Positions 32,392 through 40,250 of a DNA stretch of 64,000 bases are shown one piece after another (the first letter of the stretch is position 1; every line of letters starts with the position of its first letter). A program made the translations under genes and the position numbers. Below the pieces are notes generated by a model that saw only the letters and a program-made list of their open reading frames with translations, was not told the origin of the DNA and ran no database searches. Origin of the DNA: an uncultured Acidobacteriota bacterium (GTDB lineage: Bacteria; Acidobacteriota; CAIWXX01); contig CAIWXX010000051.1 of assembly GCA_903916735.1 (NCBI GenBank), positions 1 through 64,000 on the forward strand, given 5' to 3'.

Positions 32392-33497
32392 ATTTCGTCT
32401 CCAAAAACTGCCCCCATGGCACGTGCCGTTGCAACATATTCGCCATCGGGCGGCACATTTCGAGGCTTCGAGACGGCCAATTCGAGTGGAACGCTCACAA
32501 TTTTCGGCGTCTGCAGGCTGACCATTTGTCCGAACTTTCCTTCCATGAGGAAACGGACAGCGGCGCTTCCGAATCGAGTGGCGAGGATTCTGTCGAAGGG
32601 AGATGGAGACCCGCCACGCAACGTGTGGCCCAGCACGACGGCTCTTGTCTCCTTGCAGGTGGCTTCCTCGATTTCGGCTGCGATTTTGAATGCCACGCCA
32701 CCGAGCCGAACGGGATCGTAAGAACCTTCGATACGCTTCGCCACGGTGACATCGCCTCCAACCGGCTTCGCGCCTTCTGCCACGACGACGATTGTAAAAG
32801 CCTTCCCTTCCTCGCGCTCCTTTCGCAAAATCTCACTGCAGACAACATCCATTCGATATGGAATTTCAGGGATCAGGATGACATCTGCACCTGCTGCCAG
32901 GCCGGACTGCAGGGCGATCCACCCAGCATAGCGCCCCATCACTTCGACGACCATGACGCGGTGGTGCGACGCCGCCGTCGAATAGAGTTTGTCAATCGAC
33001 GCAACCGCCGTCTGAAGGGCAGAGTCGAAACCGAAGGTAATATCGGTGGCTGAGAGGTCGTTATCAATCGTTTTCGGAACCCCCACGACAGGGACTCCAA
33101 GCTTGCACAGCTCACTCGCGATCGACAAAGTCCCATCGCCGCCGATGATGACAAGTGCATCCAGGTCATTGTATTCGATGGTTCGCATGACCTTCTCTGA
33201 CACATCCACATGAGTCAGCTGACCATTCACAATGATCGGATGGCGAAAGGGATTATCTCGGTTGTTGGTTCCGAGTATCGTTCCACCCTGTTTCAGAATT
33301 CCAGAAACCCGTTGAGGGGGAAGCGGCACTATCTTTTTCTCGATCAAACCCGTGAACCCATCTTCGATACCAAATACTTCAACTCCGTGCTGATACCACG
33401 CTGTCTTCACAACCGCCCTTATGACGGCGTTCAATCCCGGGCAATCTCCGCCTCCGGTTAGAACCCCAATGCGTTTGATCGGCTTCTTCTCAGTCAT
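32388..33497 (-). CDS. pfkA: 6-phosphofructokinase
   Basis: The 369-residue protein is a PfkA-family enzyme with GVLTGGGDCPGLNAVIRAVV, VIIGGDGTLSIA, GVPKTIDNDLSATDITFGFD and VVEVMGRYAGWIAL. It phosphorylates fructose 6-phosphate in glycolysis. At the two donor-deciding sites (E. coli numbering 104 and 124) it has Gly (GGDG) and Lys (PKTIDND). ATP enzymes of the E. coli type have Gly/Gly and PPi enzymes Asp/Lys, so this is the mixed type and the donor is uncertain. GAGGTGA lies a few bases before the ATG. The FGE-like gene is coupled to its end. Confidence 0.93.
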   Translation of the reverse strand: MTEKKPIKRIGVLTGGGDCPGLNAVIRAVVKTAWYQHGVEVFGIEDGFTGLIEKKIVPLPPQRVSGILKQGGTILGTNNRDNPFRHPIIVNGQLTHVDVSEKVMRTIEYNDLDALVIIGGDGTLSIASELCKLGVPVVGVPKTIDNDLSATDITFGFDSALQTAVASIDKLYSTAASHHRVMVVEVMGRYAGWIALQSGLAAGADVILIPEIPYRMDVVCSEILRKEREEGKAFTIVVVAEGAKPVGGDVTVAKRIEGSYDPVRLGGVAFKIAAEIEEATCKETRAVVLGHTLRGGSPSPFDRILATRFGSAAVRFLMEGKFGQMVSLQTPKIVSVPLELAVSKPRNVPPDGEYVATARAMGAVFGDEI

Positions 33498-33593
33498 AGT
33501 CGGTCACCTCAATTACCCACAAATATGGGCCAACTTGAACTCCGAGTCAATCCATAATCAATCAGGCATCAACCCTTGGTGGATCCCTGACAA

Positions 33594-35849
33594 TCATCGT
33601 TCAATTGTCATCGCCAGCACGCAAATGGAAATTCGTGATGCCGGCCGGAGATTGAGCAGACGGATTGAAATGATTGGGATATGCGAATGGGAGAGCATGA
33701 AAGTTGAGTGGATGAGAACGTCGGCATCCTTCGACTCACCCCTATAAACCAGGGTGTCCGGCACGAGCCCTCCTCGAAAATCCGGCCGGTAGTCATAGAC
33801 ATCGATGTTGAGACGAATTGGAATCGTTTCCTTCGTCCCGTCATTGTATTGGATTTCCCATCGCGCGGGAACAGTGGTCTGGCCGGAACGCTTGGTTTGG
33901 TCGATTGCCAGGAGCGCGTGAAGCCGGGTGCCTATCTGGCCCGCCAGCGATATTTCCTGGGTTTGAATCCCCTTTCCCACGCTCAACACATTGAGAGTGC
34001 CGCGTTGGCCGAAGTGGAATAGAGCGGTAGGCGTATTCTGAATCGCCGGATCGATTCTCGGAAAATAGGCAATGGATTCATCACCAGAGCCTGAAGATGC
34101 AAATGGATTGCGATCATATCGTGCATTGGCAATCGAATTGAGATCGATGCGGTACCATTTGCCCGGCTCGCCGACAATCTCCTCTCCTGGTTTCTGATAT
34201 GGACGTGTCTCCAGTCTCCAGTCCGGTATCCAGGCTGCCGCCAGTTGCCCATTTCGCCACGACCAGAGCATTTCCGAATGTTCCTCGACGTTGATCAATC
34301 CATTCCACCGGTACACAACCGGCCGATAAACCCCGAGAAACTGCGTCAATGCTGACCATGCCAGGCAGAGAAAAAAGATCGGCTTCAACCAAATTTTGCT
34401 CCTCCACTCCGACCAGAAAGGCAGTGTCAGAAGGGCGAAGAAGGGGCCAGCTTCGGTCATCAAGCGAGGCCCGATGCTGTGGCCACCCCACCATTTTTCA
34501 TAGAGCGAAGCGACGAAATAAGCCGCCAAGACAACCACCCAGGCTCCCCAAAACCAGCGGCGCTGCATGCGATCATCCCGGGTCACACAGTACGCAAAAG
34601 GCGTCAAGAGAAGATATGGAAAATAGACGATGAACCCGCGGCCGGGGCTCAGGAGATTTCCAACCAATCCAGGCAATGGATGTGTCGACCACATGTTGGA
34701 ATTGACGAGTCCGTATGCGCCGAGAGGATGTCCATAAAGCCACTGATGAAAACATGCACAAAGCCCTACAACAAGACCAGCCGAGATAACGAAGGATGTA
34801 CTGGCTCTTTTATCCGTCAAAAACAGAATTCCGGCAAGGACGCACAGGATGATCACAGCCGTCGGCCGGCAAAACACCGCCCCTCCGATTGCAATCCCAC
34901 CGAGAATGCAACTCCATGACCTCTTCATCGAAGGCATCACGAAATACAACGCCAAGGTGATGAAAAATACTTCGCCACTGAAAGACCAAAGGCCCTGGCT
35001 TCCGGTCGTGAATTCCGTCGTGCAAACTCCAAAGACAAAAGCTGTTCCAGCTGCCGGCCAATTGCCGGAATCCTTTCGGAGCGCGAAAAAAAGCAGACAG
35101 ACGGTAGCAACGGCCAGGAGTGCAGCAAAGTGCTTTTCCCATCGATCGACAAGCAGGGCGTTGACTCTGCCGCCGGATACCGTCAGAGCAAAGGCAGAGT
35201 ATGGAATGGCGAGAAATCCCGTGCCGAGAGGAAATGTCGGCAAAATGCGATTGCCCACCTTGAACCCGGAATAATGCACATCGGATCCTCGATAGGGTTG
35301 CAAACCCGAAAGGTCAATCGTTCGTTGTTTGAGGACAAGCCACGGGAGGTTTTTCGTCGCAAGATTATCGCCGCTCGAATAAAGCAGGCCATTTGCCGTG
35401 TAGAGGAGGTAAAGGGAAAACGCGCCAAAGACCAGGAAGCAAGAGACAGGCGACGGTTCATGCGCAGGCCCACAGCGCCTTCTTTGGATATAGGTCTCAA
35501 GCAGAAGAGCGCCTATTAGTATGCCAATATGACTCCAATAGAACGACCCGATCATGGTCTTGGGAAAAGGTCTCAAGGGGTTGGCGAAGAGCGGCAGAAT
35601 GACAATCGTGGCGGCGAGAATGACAAGAATGAGCCAGACAACTCGAAGCAGAGAGCCCGAGAAAACAGCTGGTCGTGGTTGCCGGAGACGAATGATCGCT
35701 AGGAATATATATGCAATCAAAGGAGGCAGGATCATCAATCCCGGCGAAAAAAAACGGGGGATCACGGCGATGGGGATGCCTCCAAGCGCCGTCAATGCCA
35801 ACAGGCTCAAGACAGCGGCCGAAAGCCGGCCTCCCCATCGTTGCATCAT
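33594..35849 (-). CDS. Multi-pass membrane protein, GT-C-like, with beta-rich C-terminal domain
   Basis: The ~751-residue protein has about twelve to fourteen hydrophobic segments in the first ~510 residues and a soluble C-terminal domain of ~220. The layout (LLYSSGDNLATKNLPWLVLK with the acidic residue in the first large loop, later GEVFFITLALYFV and WWGGHSIGPRLMTEAGPFFA) resembles GT-C membrane glycosyltransferases that use lipid-linked sugars. The tail (LHALLAIDQTKRSGQTTVPA, then WEIQYNDGTKETIPIRLN) resembles a carbohydrate-binding beta sandwich. The substrate is unknown. ATG 35849 avoids overlap with the DUF362 gene; a frame start at 35918 is possible. Confidence 0.7.
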   Translation of the reverse strand: MMQRWGGRLSAAVLSLLALTALGGIPIAVIPRFFSPGLMILPPLIAYIFLAIIRLRQPRPAVFSGSLLRVVWLILVILAATIVILPLFANPLRPFPKTMIGSFYWSHIGILIGALLLETYIQRRRCGPAHEPSPVSCFLVFGAFSLYLLYTANGLLYSSGDNLATKNLPWLVLKQRTIDLSGLQPYRGSDVHYSGFKVGNRILPTFPLGTGFLAIPYSAFALTVSGGRVNALLVDRWEKHFAALLAVATVCLLFFALRKDSGNWPAAGTAFVFGVCTTEFTTGSQGLWSFSGEVFFITLALYFVMPSMKRSWSCILGGIAIGGAVFCRPTAVIILCVLAGILFLTDKRASTSFVISAGLVVGLCACFHQWLYGHPLGAYGLVNSNMWSTHPLPGLVGNLLSPGRGFIVYFPYLLLTPFAYCVTRDDRMQRRWFWGAWVVVLAAYFVASLYEKWWGGHSIGPRLMTEAGPFFALLTLPFWSEWRSKIWLKPIFFLCLAWSALTQFLGVYRPVVYRWNGLINVEEHSEMLWSWRNGQLAAAWIPDWRLETRPYQKPGEEIVGEPGKWYRIDLNSIANARYDRNPFASSGSGDESIAYFPRIDPAIQNTPTALFHFGQRGTLNVLSVGKGIQTQEISLAGQIGTRLHALLAIDQTKRSGQTTVPARWEIQYNDGTKETIPIRLNIDVYDYRPDFRGGLVPDTLVYRGESKDADVLIHSTFMLSHSHIPIISIRLLNLRPASRISICVLAMTIER

Positions 35850-35860
35850 ATGGATCGATG

Positions 35861-37147
35861 CTATTGTGAAGTGGAACGGCGTTTGCGAGCCGCCAATTCG
35901 GGCGCTTCTCTGATGCATGTGCCCAGAACCCGGAAGGATTGCGCGAGGAGTTTGAGACTCTCTCGCCGCATTTCCAAGTGCTCGTCACCGACTTCTTTCC
36001 ATCCCTCCGTTTCGAGATCATCCGGTTGGATAGCGACTTTCTCCCAGTTCTGAAACAGGCGCCCCCAGTCGCTTCGGAGCAATTCGTGGACGCGCTTCTG
36101 ATGCAGCGGGTACCAAAATGAATCGTGGTACAGGACGCTGGCGATGTATGCCCATGGCGCCAGTACGGTCTTGAGAGACCATTCAACGGGCTTCTTGAGG
36201 GGGCCCCAATAGATTTGATGCTGCATACGGCTTGCGAACGTCATTTTCTTGAAAGGCCCGACAAAATGCCAGTTCTCATCTGCTGCATCAACATCCCCGA
36301 CGATTTCAATATCCATGGGGTCACCGCACCCAAGCTGCAGTTCGTGGGCGAGCCGAATAAATTTTATATCGGAAAGGGGGTTGAATCCCATGATCTTAGC
36401 CGCGACAGCATCGATCGCAACCTGATCTGATGAGGCCAAAATGACATTCTTGACATAAGGGATCATGCACCGGGGTCCCGGGCCGTCACCGGCGAATGTG
36501 CCGTCCATGACGGCAAAAACCCCTGTGTGGATTTTTTTTTGGATCATGAGAAGATCAACGAGCGTCTCGTGAATGACGGGATGAGTCCAATGACGGTGCT
36601 CATTGAGGAGCCCGCCAAAGGCATTTTTCATGGCGCCGGTCGTCGTCGTAAAAACATGAGTCTTGATGGTCGGCAGATGGATGATGTTCTCACCGATAAA
36701 ACGCTTTGGAATCATGAACCCTTTTGGATAGACCTGGTTCAGGCACAAAAAATGATCCGCCAAATCGCCGACGGCCTCGCGGATATGAATCCAGTCGCTG
36801 TTCTCATAGAGGTGCACATTGGACAATCCATGCTCCTTGATCACAGGAAGCTGCTTGTTTTCGACTTCGCCCAGGTGAGCGTCGATGACAACGGTTCTAT
36901 TATGGCAACCATGAATCAGTTTGGAAGCGTAGCCGTCTTTCTTAAGAGCACGGATGACGCCATCCAACTGCCAGGGGGTCGTCGAGCTCCCAGGAAAGAA
37001 GAAATGCCAGCTGATGTTGATCTTGAGAGCCGTATCCCGATCTTTGGGCAGGATATCCTGATAGCCGGCGAGATTCATCAATCGGTGATAATCCCGAATC
37101 ACCGTCGCCGGAGATGTCCTGAGAATAGCAACCTTCGATTTTTTCAT
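35861..37147 (-). CDS. DUF362 domain protein
   Basis: The ~428-residue protein fits DUF362: VAILRTSPATVIRDYHRLM, LKINISWHFFFPGSSTTPW, then FIGENIIHLPTIKTHVFTTT, GAMKNAFGGLLNEHRHWTHP, VFAVMDGTFAGDGPGPR and SSDQVAIDAVAAKIMGFNPL. The family lacks an agreed activity; some members are fused to ferredoxin domains, but there are no Cys clusters here. It is cytoplasmic by appearance. ATG 37147 is preferred because GGGGGA lies five bases upstream; an in-frame TTG at 37159 exists. It leads a two-gene unit with the GT-C-like membrane protein. Confidence 0.85.
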   Translation of the reverse strand: MKKSKVAILRTSPATVIRDYHRLMNLAGYQDILPKDRDTALKINISWHFFFPGSSTTPWQLDGVIRALKKDGYASKLIHGCHNRTVVIDAHLGEVENKQLPVIKEHGLSNVHLYENSDWIHIREAVGDLADHFLCLNQVYPKGFMIPKRFIGENIIHLPTIKTHVFTTTTGAMKNAFGGLLNEHRHWTHPVIHETLVDLLMIQKKIHTGVFAVMDGTFAGDGPGPRCMIPYVKNVILASSDQVAIDAVAAKIMGFNPLSDIKFIRLAHELQLGCGDPMDIEIVGDVDAADENWHFVGPFKKMTFASRMQHQIYWGPLKKPVEWSLKTVLAPWAYIASVLYHDSFWYPLHQKRVHELLRSDWGRLFQNWEKVAIQPDDLETEGWKEVGDEHLEMRRESLKLLAQSFRVLGTCIREAPELAARKRRSTSQ

Positions 37148-37168
37148 TGTTTCCCCCAAGAATCCGCT

Positions 37169-37197
37169 ATTCTGCTCGCCGGGTAGGGCATTGTCAA
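37169..37197 (-). promoter_or_regulatory. Promoter of the DUF362 gene
   Basis: A perfect TTGACA (37197-37192 on the minus strand), a 17-base spacer and CAGAAT (37174-37169) lie before the DUF362 gene. A start about 15 bases before ATG 37147 keeps the GGGGGA ribosome-binding site in the leader. Confidence 0.6.
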
Positions 37198-37510
37198 AGT
37201 CCTCACTCTCTGGAAAAAAACTAAGATCATTAATGCTGCATTATTCACGTGAAGATAAGGAATGGATGAAATACCCCAATCACATCGAGCCCATCATCCC
37301 CAGCCCCTTTCTCCTAACACGGCATAGCCGCAACCATTCAAGATGGCTTCGACAACCATTAAAGAAAACAGGAACGGATTTTTATTTCAAACAGCAATGG
37401 TTTCATAAGTCATTCCTGTATTCCTTGCTTCCTGGCTTCCTGAGAGGAATTCACAATCCTGCCATATCCCAACTTTCGCCATTTTGTGCACAGATTTCAC
37501 CGATCAGATA
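37198..37510. other. Non-coding interval between minus-strand genes
   Basis: No gene is supported. The stretch is AT-rich, contains a pyrimidine-rich run with repeated CTTCCTG-like words near 37410-37445, and ends with a short copy of the ATCTGTG-type repeat. A 107-codon plus frame across it shows no motif. Confidence 0.45.
37489..37508. repeat. Short inverse copy of the ATCTGTG-type repeat
   Basis: CACAGATTTCACCGATCAGA read on the other strand contains ATCTGTG-like ten-base units, related to those at 29742-29772. It sits three bases from the stop of the next gene. Confidence 0.4.
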
Positions 37511-38191
37511 CTAAAGCAGGGTCAGAAGCGGCAACGGATATTGCTCACGGAGAAAATGACCGGCCATTTTCTCGACATAACCTTGGAAGCCGGCATGAGA
37601 TGCATAGCCCTGCAATTCGCGGTGGGCACGTTCGAGAGCCTTTTCCACGACGTCCTCGGACAGGGATCTTTTCAATATTCGATCGCTTTCGTCAGATGCA
37701 GACTCCAGCCATTCTTCAATATCGAAAATGGATTCGGTCATTGGATGCAAATCCAACCGTGAGCGAACAGTCTCCAGGTGAGCCGCCAGCTCTGCATGCC
37801 CGCGATCTTGAGCGAGTCGGAGCGATTCGGCAATGGCTTCCAGCAGGCGATCCAGCTTCTGCTCCTTTTTCTTTCGACGTCGACCGGGATCGAGTGGAGC
37901 ACGGGCTCCGACCTGGAGCTCCCTATAATCCTCCCAGGCTTTCTCTATTTGTCGGCGAGCAAAGGCGAGCGAGCGAGGTGGCCTGTTGCGGGAACGGGCA
38001 CTGCGAAGCCGAGTGAGGAAGGCCGAGTCCAGACCTGTCAGAACAACACGAGCGGGCACGCCCTTTTCCCAGAGCTCTCGGATCAACTCAAAATCCCTCG
38101 ACGAGAGAAAGAGCCTGTGGCATCCATAGCGGAGAAAGCGAGTTGCCAGCAGCTGGATATATCGTTCCCGCTCCTCTGAATCCGCCCCCAT
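37511..38191 (-). CDS. Hypothetical helical protein
   Basis: I do not recognise this ~226-residue protein. It starts with ADSEERERYIQLLATRFLRY and continues helical and highly charged (ELWEKGVPARVVLTGLDSAF, DPGRRRKKKEQKLDRLLEAI). It ends with a region typical of helical bundles (YVEKMAGHFLREQYPLPLLT). No signal peptide or membrane segment is present. The frame is open to 38296, but the ATG at 38191 leaves a 32-base gap after the BatD-like gene instead of an overlap. It is third in a colinear set with DUF58 and BatD-like genes, so a membrane-maintenance role is possible by context only. Confidence 0.65.
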   Translation of the reverse strand: MGADSEERERYIQLLATRFLRYGCHRLFLSSRDFELIRELWEKGVPARVVLTGLDSAFLTRLRSARSRNRPPRSLAFARRQIEKAWEDYRELQVGARAPLDPGRRRKKKEQKLDRLLEAIAESLRLAQDRGHAELAAHLETVRSRLDLHPMTESIFDIEEWLESASDESDRILKRSLSEDVVEKALERAHRELQGYASHAGFQGYVEKMAGHFLREQYPLPLLTLL

Positions 38192-38223
38192 GACCACCGA
38201 TGCATTCTCCGGTGAGATCGAGC

Positions 38224-39165
38224 TCAATGCGCCGCTGATGCTTCGACAGCCGCTTCGGCTTGAGGCCTGGAGATCTCTATCATACGGAAAGCCCATTTCA
38301 TCATTTCCCTGATCTCTTCCGATGTCGGCTGATACTTGGCGAACTTGACCAGATCACCTCGATCAAGAAAATCACGGAGAATTTTGTAGACATTAACCGG
38401 AAGTGATTTGGCCGAATCGATCATGATCTCCATCGTCGTTCGTTCTTCGACCGGTACGCCGTGCCTGCGAAAAACATAGTGCTTGAGGATCTCTGTGAGT
38501 CTGACACAAAATTCCTTGAATTCGTTTCGCCTTAGCAGACCCGCGGCTTCCAAGCGCTTCAATGCTTCCATCGCTTCCTCTTCGGGAGAAAGCAGTATCT
38601 GAACCGGCGAGGGTCGACCACCCTCTTCCTCTCGGCTTCGACGCCGTTTCCAAAACCACCACAAAAGAACGAGTACCGCCACCAGGCCCAGGACCACTGC
38701 CAGCCACAGCCACGGCACTTCAAATGGGATTGCCATTGGCCCTTTGATATCTTCGATCCCTTTCTCCTGACCTGTCAGAACAGTGGAGATATCGATTTCG
38801 CCGGGGGCGCTGCGGAAAATCCGGGAGATGGGGGTGAGTTGCTTGATTTCAATTGGTGGAACCGTGAATTTTCCTGTCTTGTACACGGCAAGATCGAAAG
38901 AGATGGATCTCTTGAGGGTGCCGTCGGGCTGTTTCTCGGGAATTCCCTGATTGACCGCCAGCACTTCCAAATCACCGATCTTCCAGCTTGTGGACGGGAT
39001 TTCGAATGTCGCTCCTTGCGAATACTGGAGCGTCACGGTGAGATGAATCGGATCGCCGACATGCACCGATTTGGGCTGAATATCGGTTGGGAGCTCATCA
39101 GACGCAATAAGCGTGTGAGAAAAGTGCGGAATAAAAATGAGAAGCAGGGCGAGCACTCGCCTCAT
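38224..39165 (-). CDS. BatD/DUF4381-like membrane-anchored protein
   Basis: The 313-residue protein has a signal peptide (RVLALLLIFIPHFSHTLIA) and a periplasmic beta-sandwich of ~120 residues (KSVHVGDPIHLTVTLQYSQG, FDLAVYKTGKFTVPPIEI). A transmembrane helix follows (WLWLAVVLGLVAVLVLLWWF, ~150-172), then a cytoplasmic helical tail (RNEFKEFCVRLTEILKHYVF, PVEERTTMEIM). This layout is shared by BatD and DUF4381 proteins of MoxR/Bat operons. The gene overlaps the DUF58 stop by four bases. These systems usually work with a MoxR AAA+ ATPase, which is not adjacent here. Confidence 0.8.
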   Translation of the reverse strand: MRRVLALLLIFIPHFSHTLIASDELPTDIQPKSVHVGDPIHLTVTLQYSQGATFEIPSTSWKIGDLEVLAVNQGIPEKQPDGTLKRSISFDLAVYKTGKFTVPPIEIKQLTPISRIFRSAPGEIDISTVLTGQEKGIEDIKGPMAIPFEVPWLWLAVVLGLVAVLVLLWWFWKRRRSREEEGGRPSPVQILLSPEEEAMEALKRLEAAGLLRRNEFKEFCVRLTEILKHYVFRRHGVPVEERTTMEIMIDSAKSLPVNVYKILRDFLDRGDLVKFAKYQPTSEEIREMMKWAFRMIEISRPQAEAAVEASAAH

Positions 39166-40040
39166 CTGAGTCTCCGCACTCGGGTTGCAAAGAATTTCCG
39201 GAGTCGCGCTTCATACGAAGCATGAGTCGACAGATCTATTTTATCTACACCTGTAGAAAGAAAGAGTTTCGAAAAATTCTCGCGCCGTCGGCGCATGGCG
39301 TATTCGATGTGCTTGCGCACCCGGGGGGAGCTCGTGTCTACGAGCTCCTCTCGACCCGTTTCAGCGTCCCGCAGGCTGATCAGTCCGACATCCGGCACTC
39401 CGTACTCGCGATCATCCTCGGGCACAACGGCGATGAGATCGTATTTCCGCGCCGCCACCCTGAAAATCTTTTCGTATCCCTCATCCAAAAAATCCGACAG
39501 GATGAAGACGACGGCCGTTTTCTTTTGGATGTTGATGAGATACCGGAGGGCTGTGTTGATCGATGTGCCTCTCTCCTTCGGCTCGTAGTAAAGCACATCC
39601 CGGATGATACTCAGGGCATGTATCCTCCCCTTTTTCGGCGGAATGAACTTTTCAACCCGATTCGTAAAAATGATCATCCCGACGCGGTCGTTGTTCAGCA
39701 CAGCCGAAAATGCAAGAGCCGCGGCAATCTCGGCTTGCAATTCACGCTTCGTCCGGAGGCGGGTTCCGAAGAGTGAAGAACCGCTGGCATCAAGGAGAAG
39801 CATGACCGTCAACTCGCGCTCCTCCATGAATTGCTTGACGAACAGATGTCCCATACGCGAGGAGACATTCCAATCGATCAGCCGAATATCATCGCCTGGA
39901 ACATATTCACGTACTTCCGCGAATTCCATCCCGCGGCCCTTGAAGATCGAGTGGTATTCCCCGGCGAAGGTATCCTCGACCAGTTTGCGGGTACGGATCT
40001 CCAGTCGCCGGATCTTTTTCAAAAACTCACGCGGTATCAC
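39162..40040 (-). CDS. DUF58 domain protein (von Willebrand-A-like)
   Basis: The 292-residue protein carries the DUF58 hallmark EVREYVPGDDIRLIDWNVSS (~40-60) and a von Willebrand-A-like core whose MIDAS motif is seen as LLLDASGSS. Further blocks are RVGMIIFTNRVEKFIPPKKG and FILSDFLDEGYEKIFRVAAR. Such proteins partner with MoxR ATPases and Bat proteins in envelope or stress functions. The start is GTG. On the minus strand TTGACG, 16 bases, TGTACT and nine bases precede it, another possible short-leader promoter. It is divergent from the TamB-TamA gene. Confidence 0.88.
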   Translation of the reverse strand: MIPREFLKKIRRLEIRTRKLVEDTFAGEYHSIFKGRGMEFAEVREYVPGDDIRLIDWNVSSRMGHLFVKQFMEERELTVMLLLDASGSSLFGTRLRTKRELQAEIAAALAFSAVLNNDRVGMIIFTNRVEKFIPPKKGRIHALSIIRDVLYYEPKERGTSINTALRYLINIQKKTAVVFILSDFLDEGYEKIFRVAARKYDLIAVVPEDDREYGVPDVGLISLRDAETGREELVDTSSPRVRKHIEYAMRRRRENFSKLFLSTGVDKIDLSTHASYEARLRKFFATRVRRLR

Positions 40041-40231
40041 AAGAGGTTAAGTACAATAAATGGAGAGGCGCCGTCAATCCACCAGGCAAGTCTCCATTTT
40101 GGTGTTCTAAAAATGGCGTTGCAAATTCGATTGATTTCCGTCTGATCGCTTGATCGTCATCGATGGATCCGCTAAAGCAAGAAGCATCCATGACGTCATT
40201 AAATGAATGTGTTCAATGTGAACGTTTTGGC

Positions 40232-40240
40232 TGATATACT
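40232..40240 (+). promoter_or_regulatory. Extended -10 promoter of the TamB-TamA gene
   Basis: TGA-TATACT (40232-40240) is an extended -10 element ending ten bases before the GTG at 40251. The -35 position (TTCAAT, 40212-40217, 17-base spacing) is weak, which extended -10 promoters tolerate. It lies inside the longer possible reading frame from ATG 40203, arguing for the GTG as true start. Confidence 0.5.
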
Positions 40241-40250
40241 ATCGCCTATT

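Noticed and set aside
40203-40250. ATG at 40203 as start of the TamB-TamA gene
   Set aside because: An extended -10 element lies inside this stretch and no ribosome-binding site precedes the ATG, so the GTG at 40251 is preferred, though not proven.
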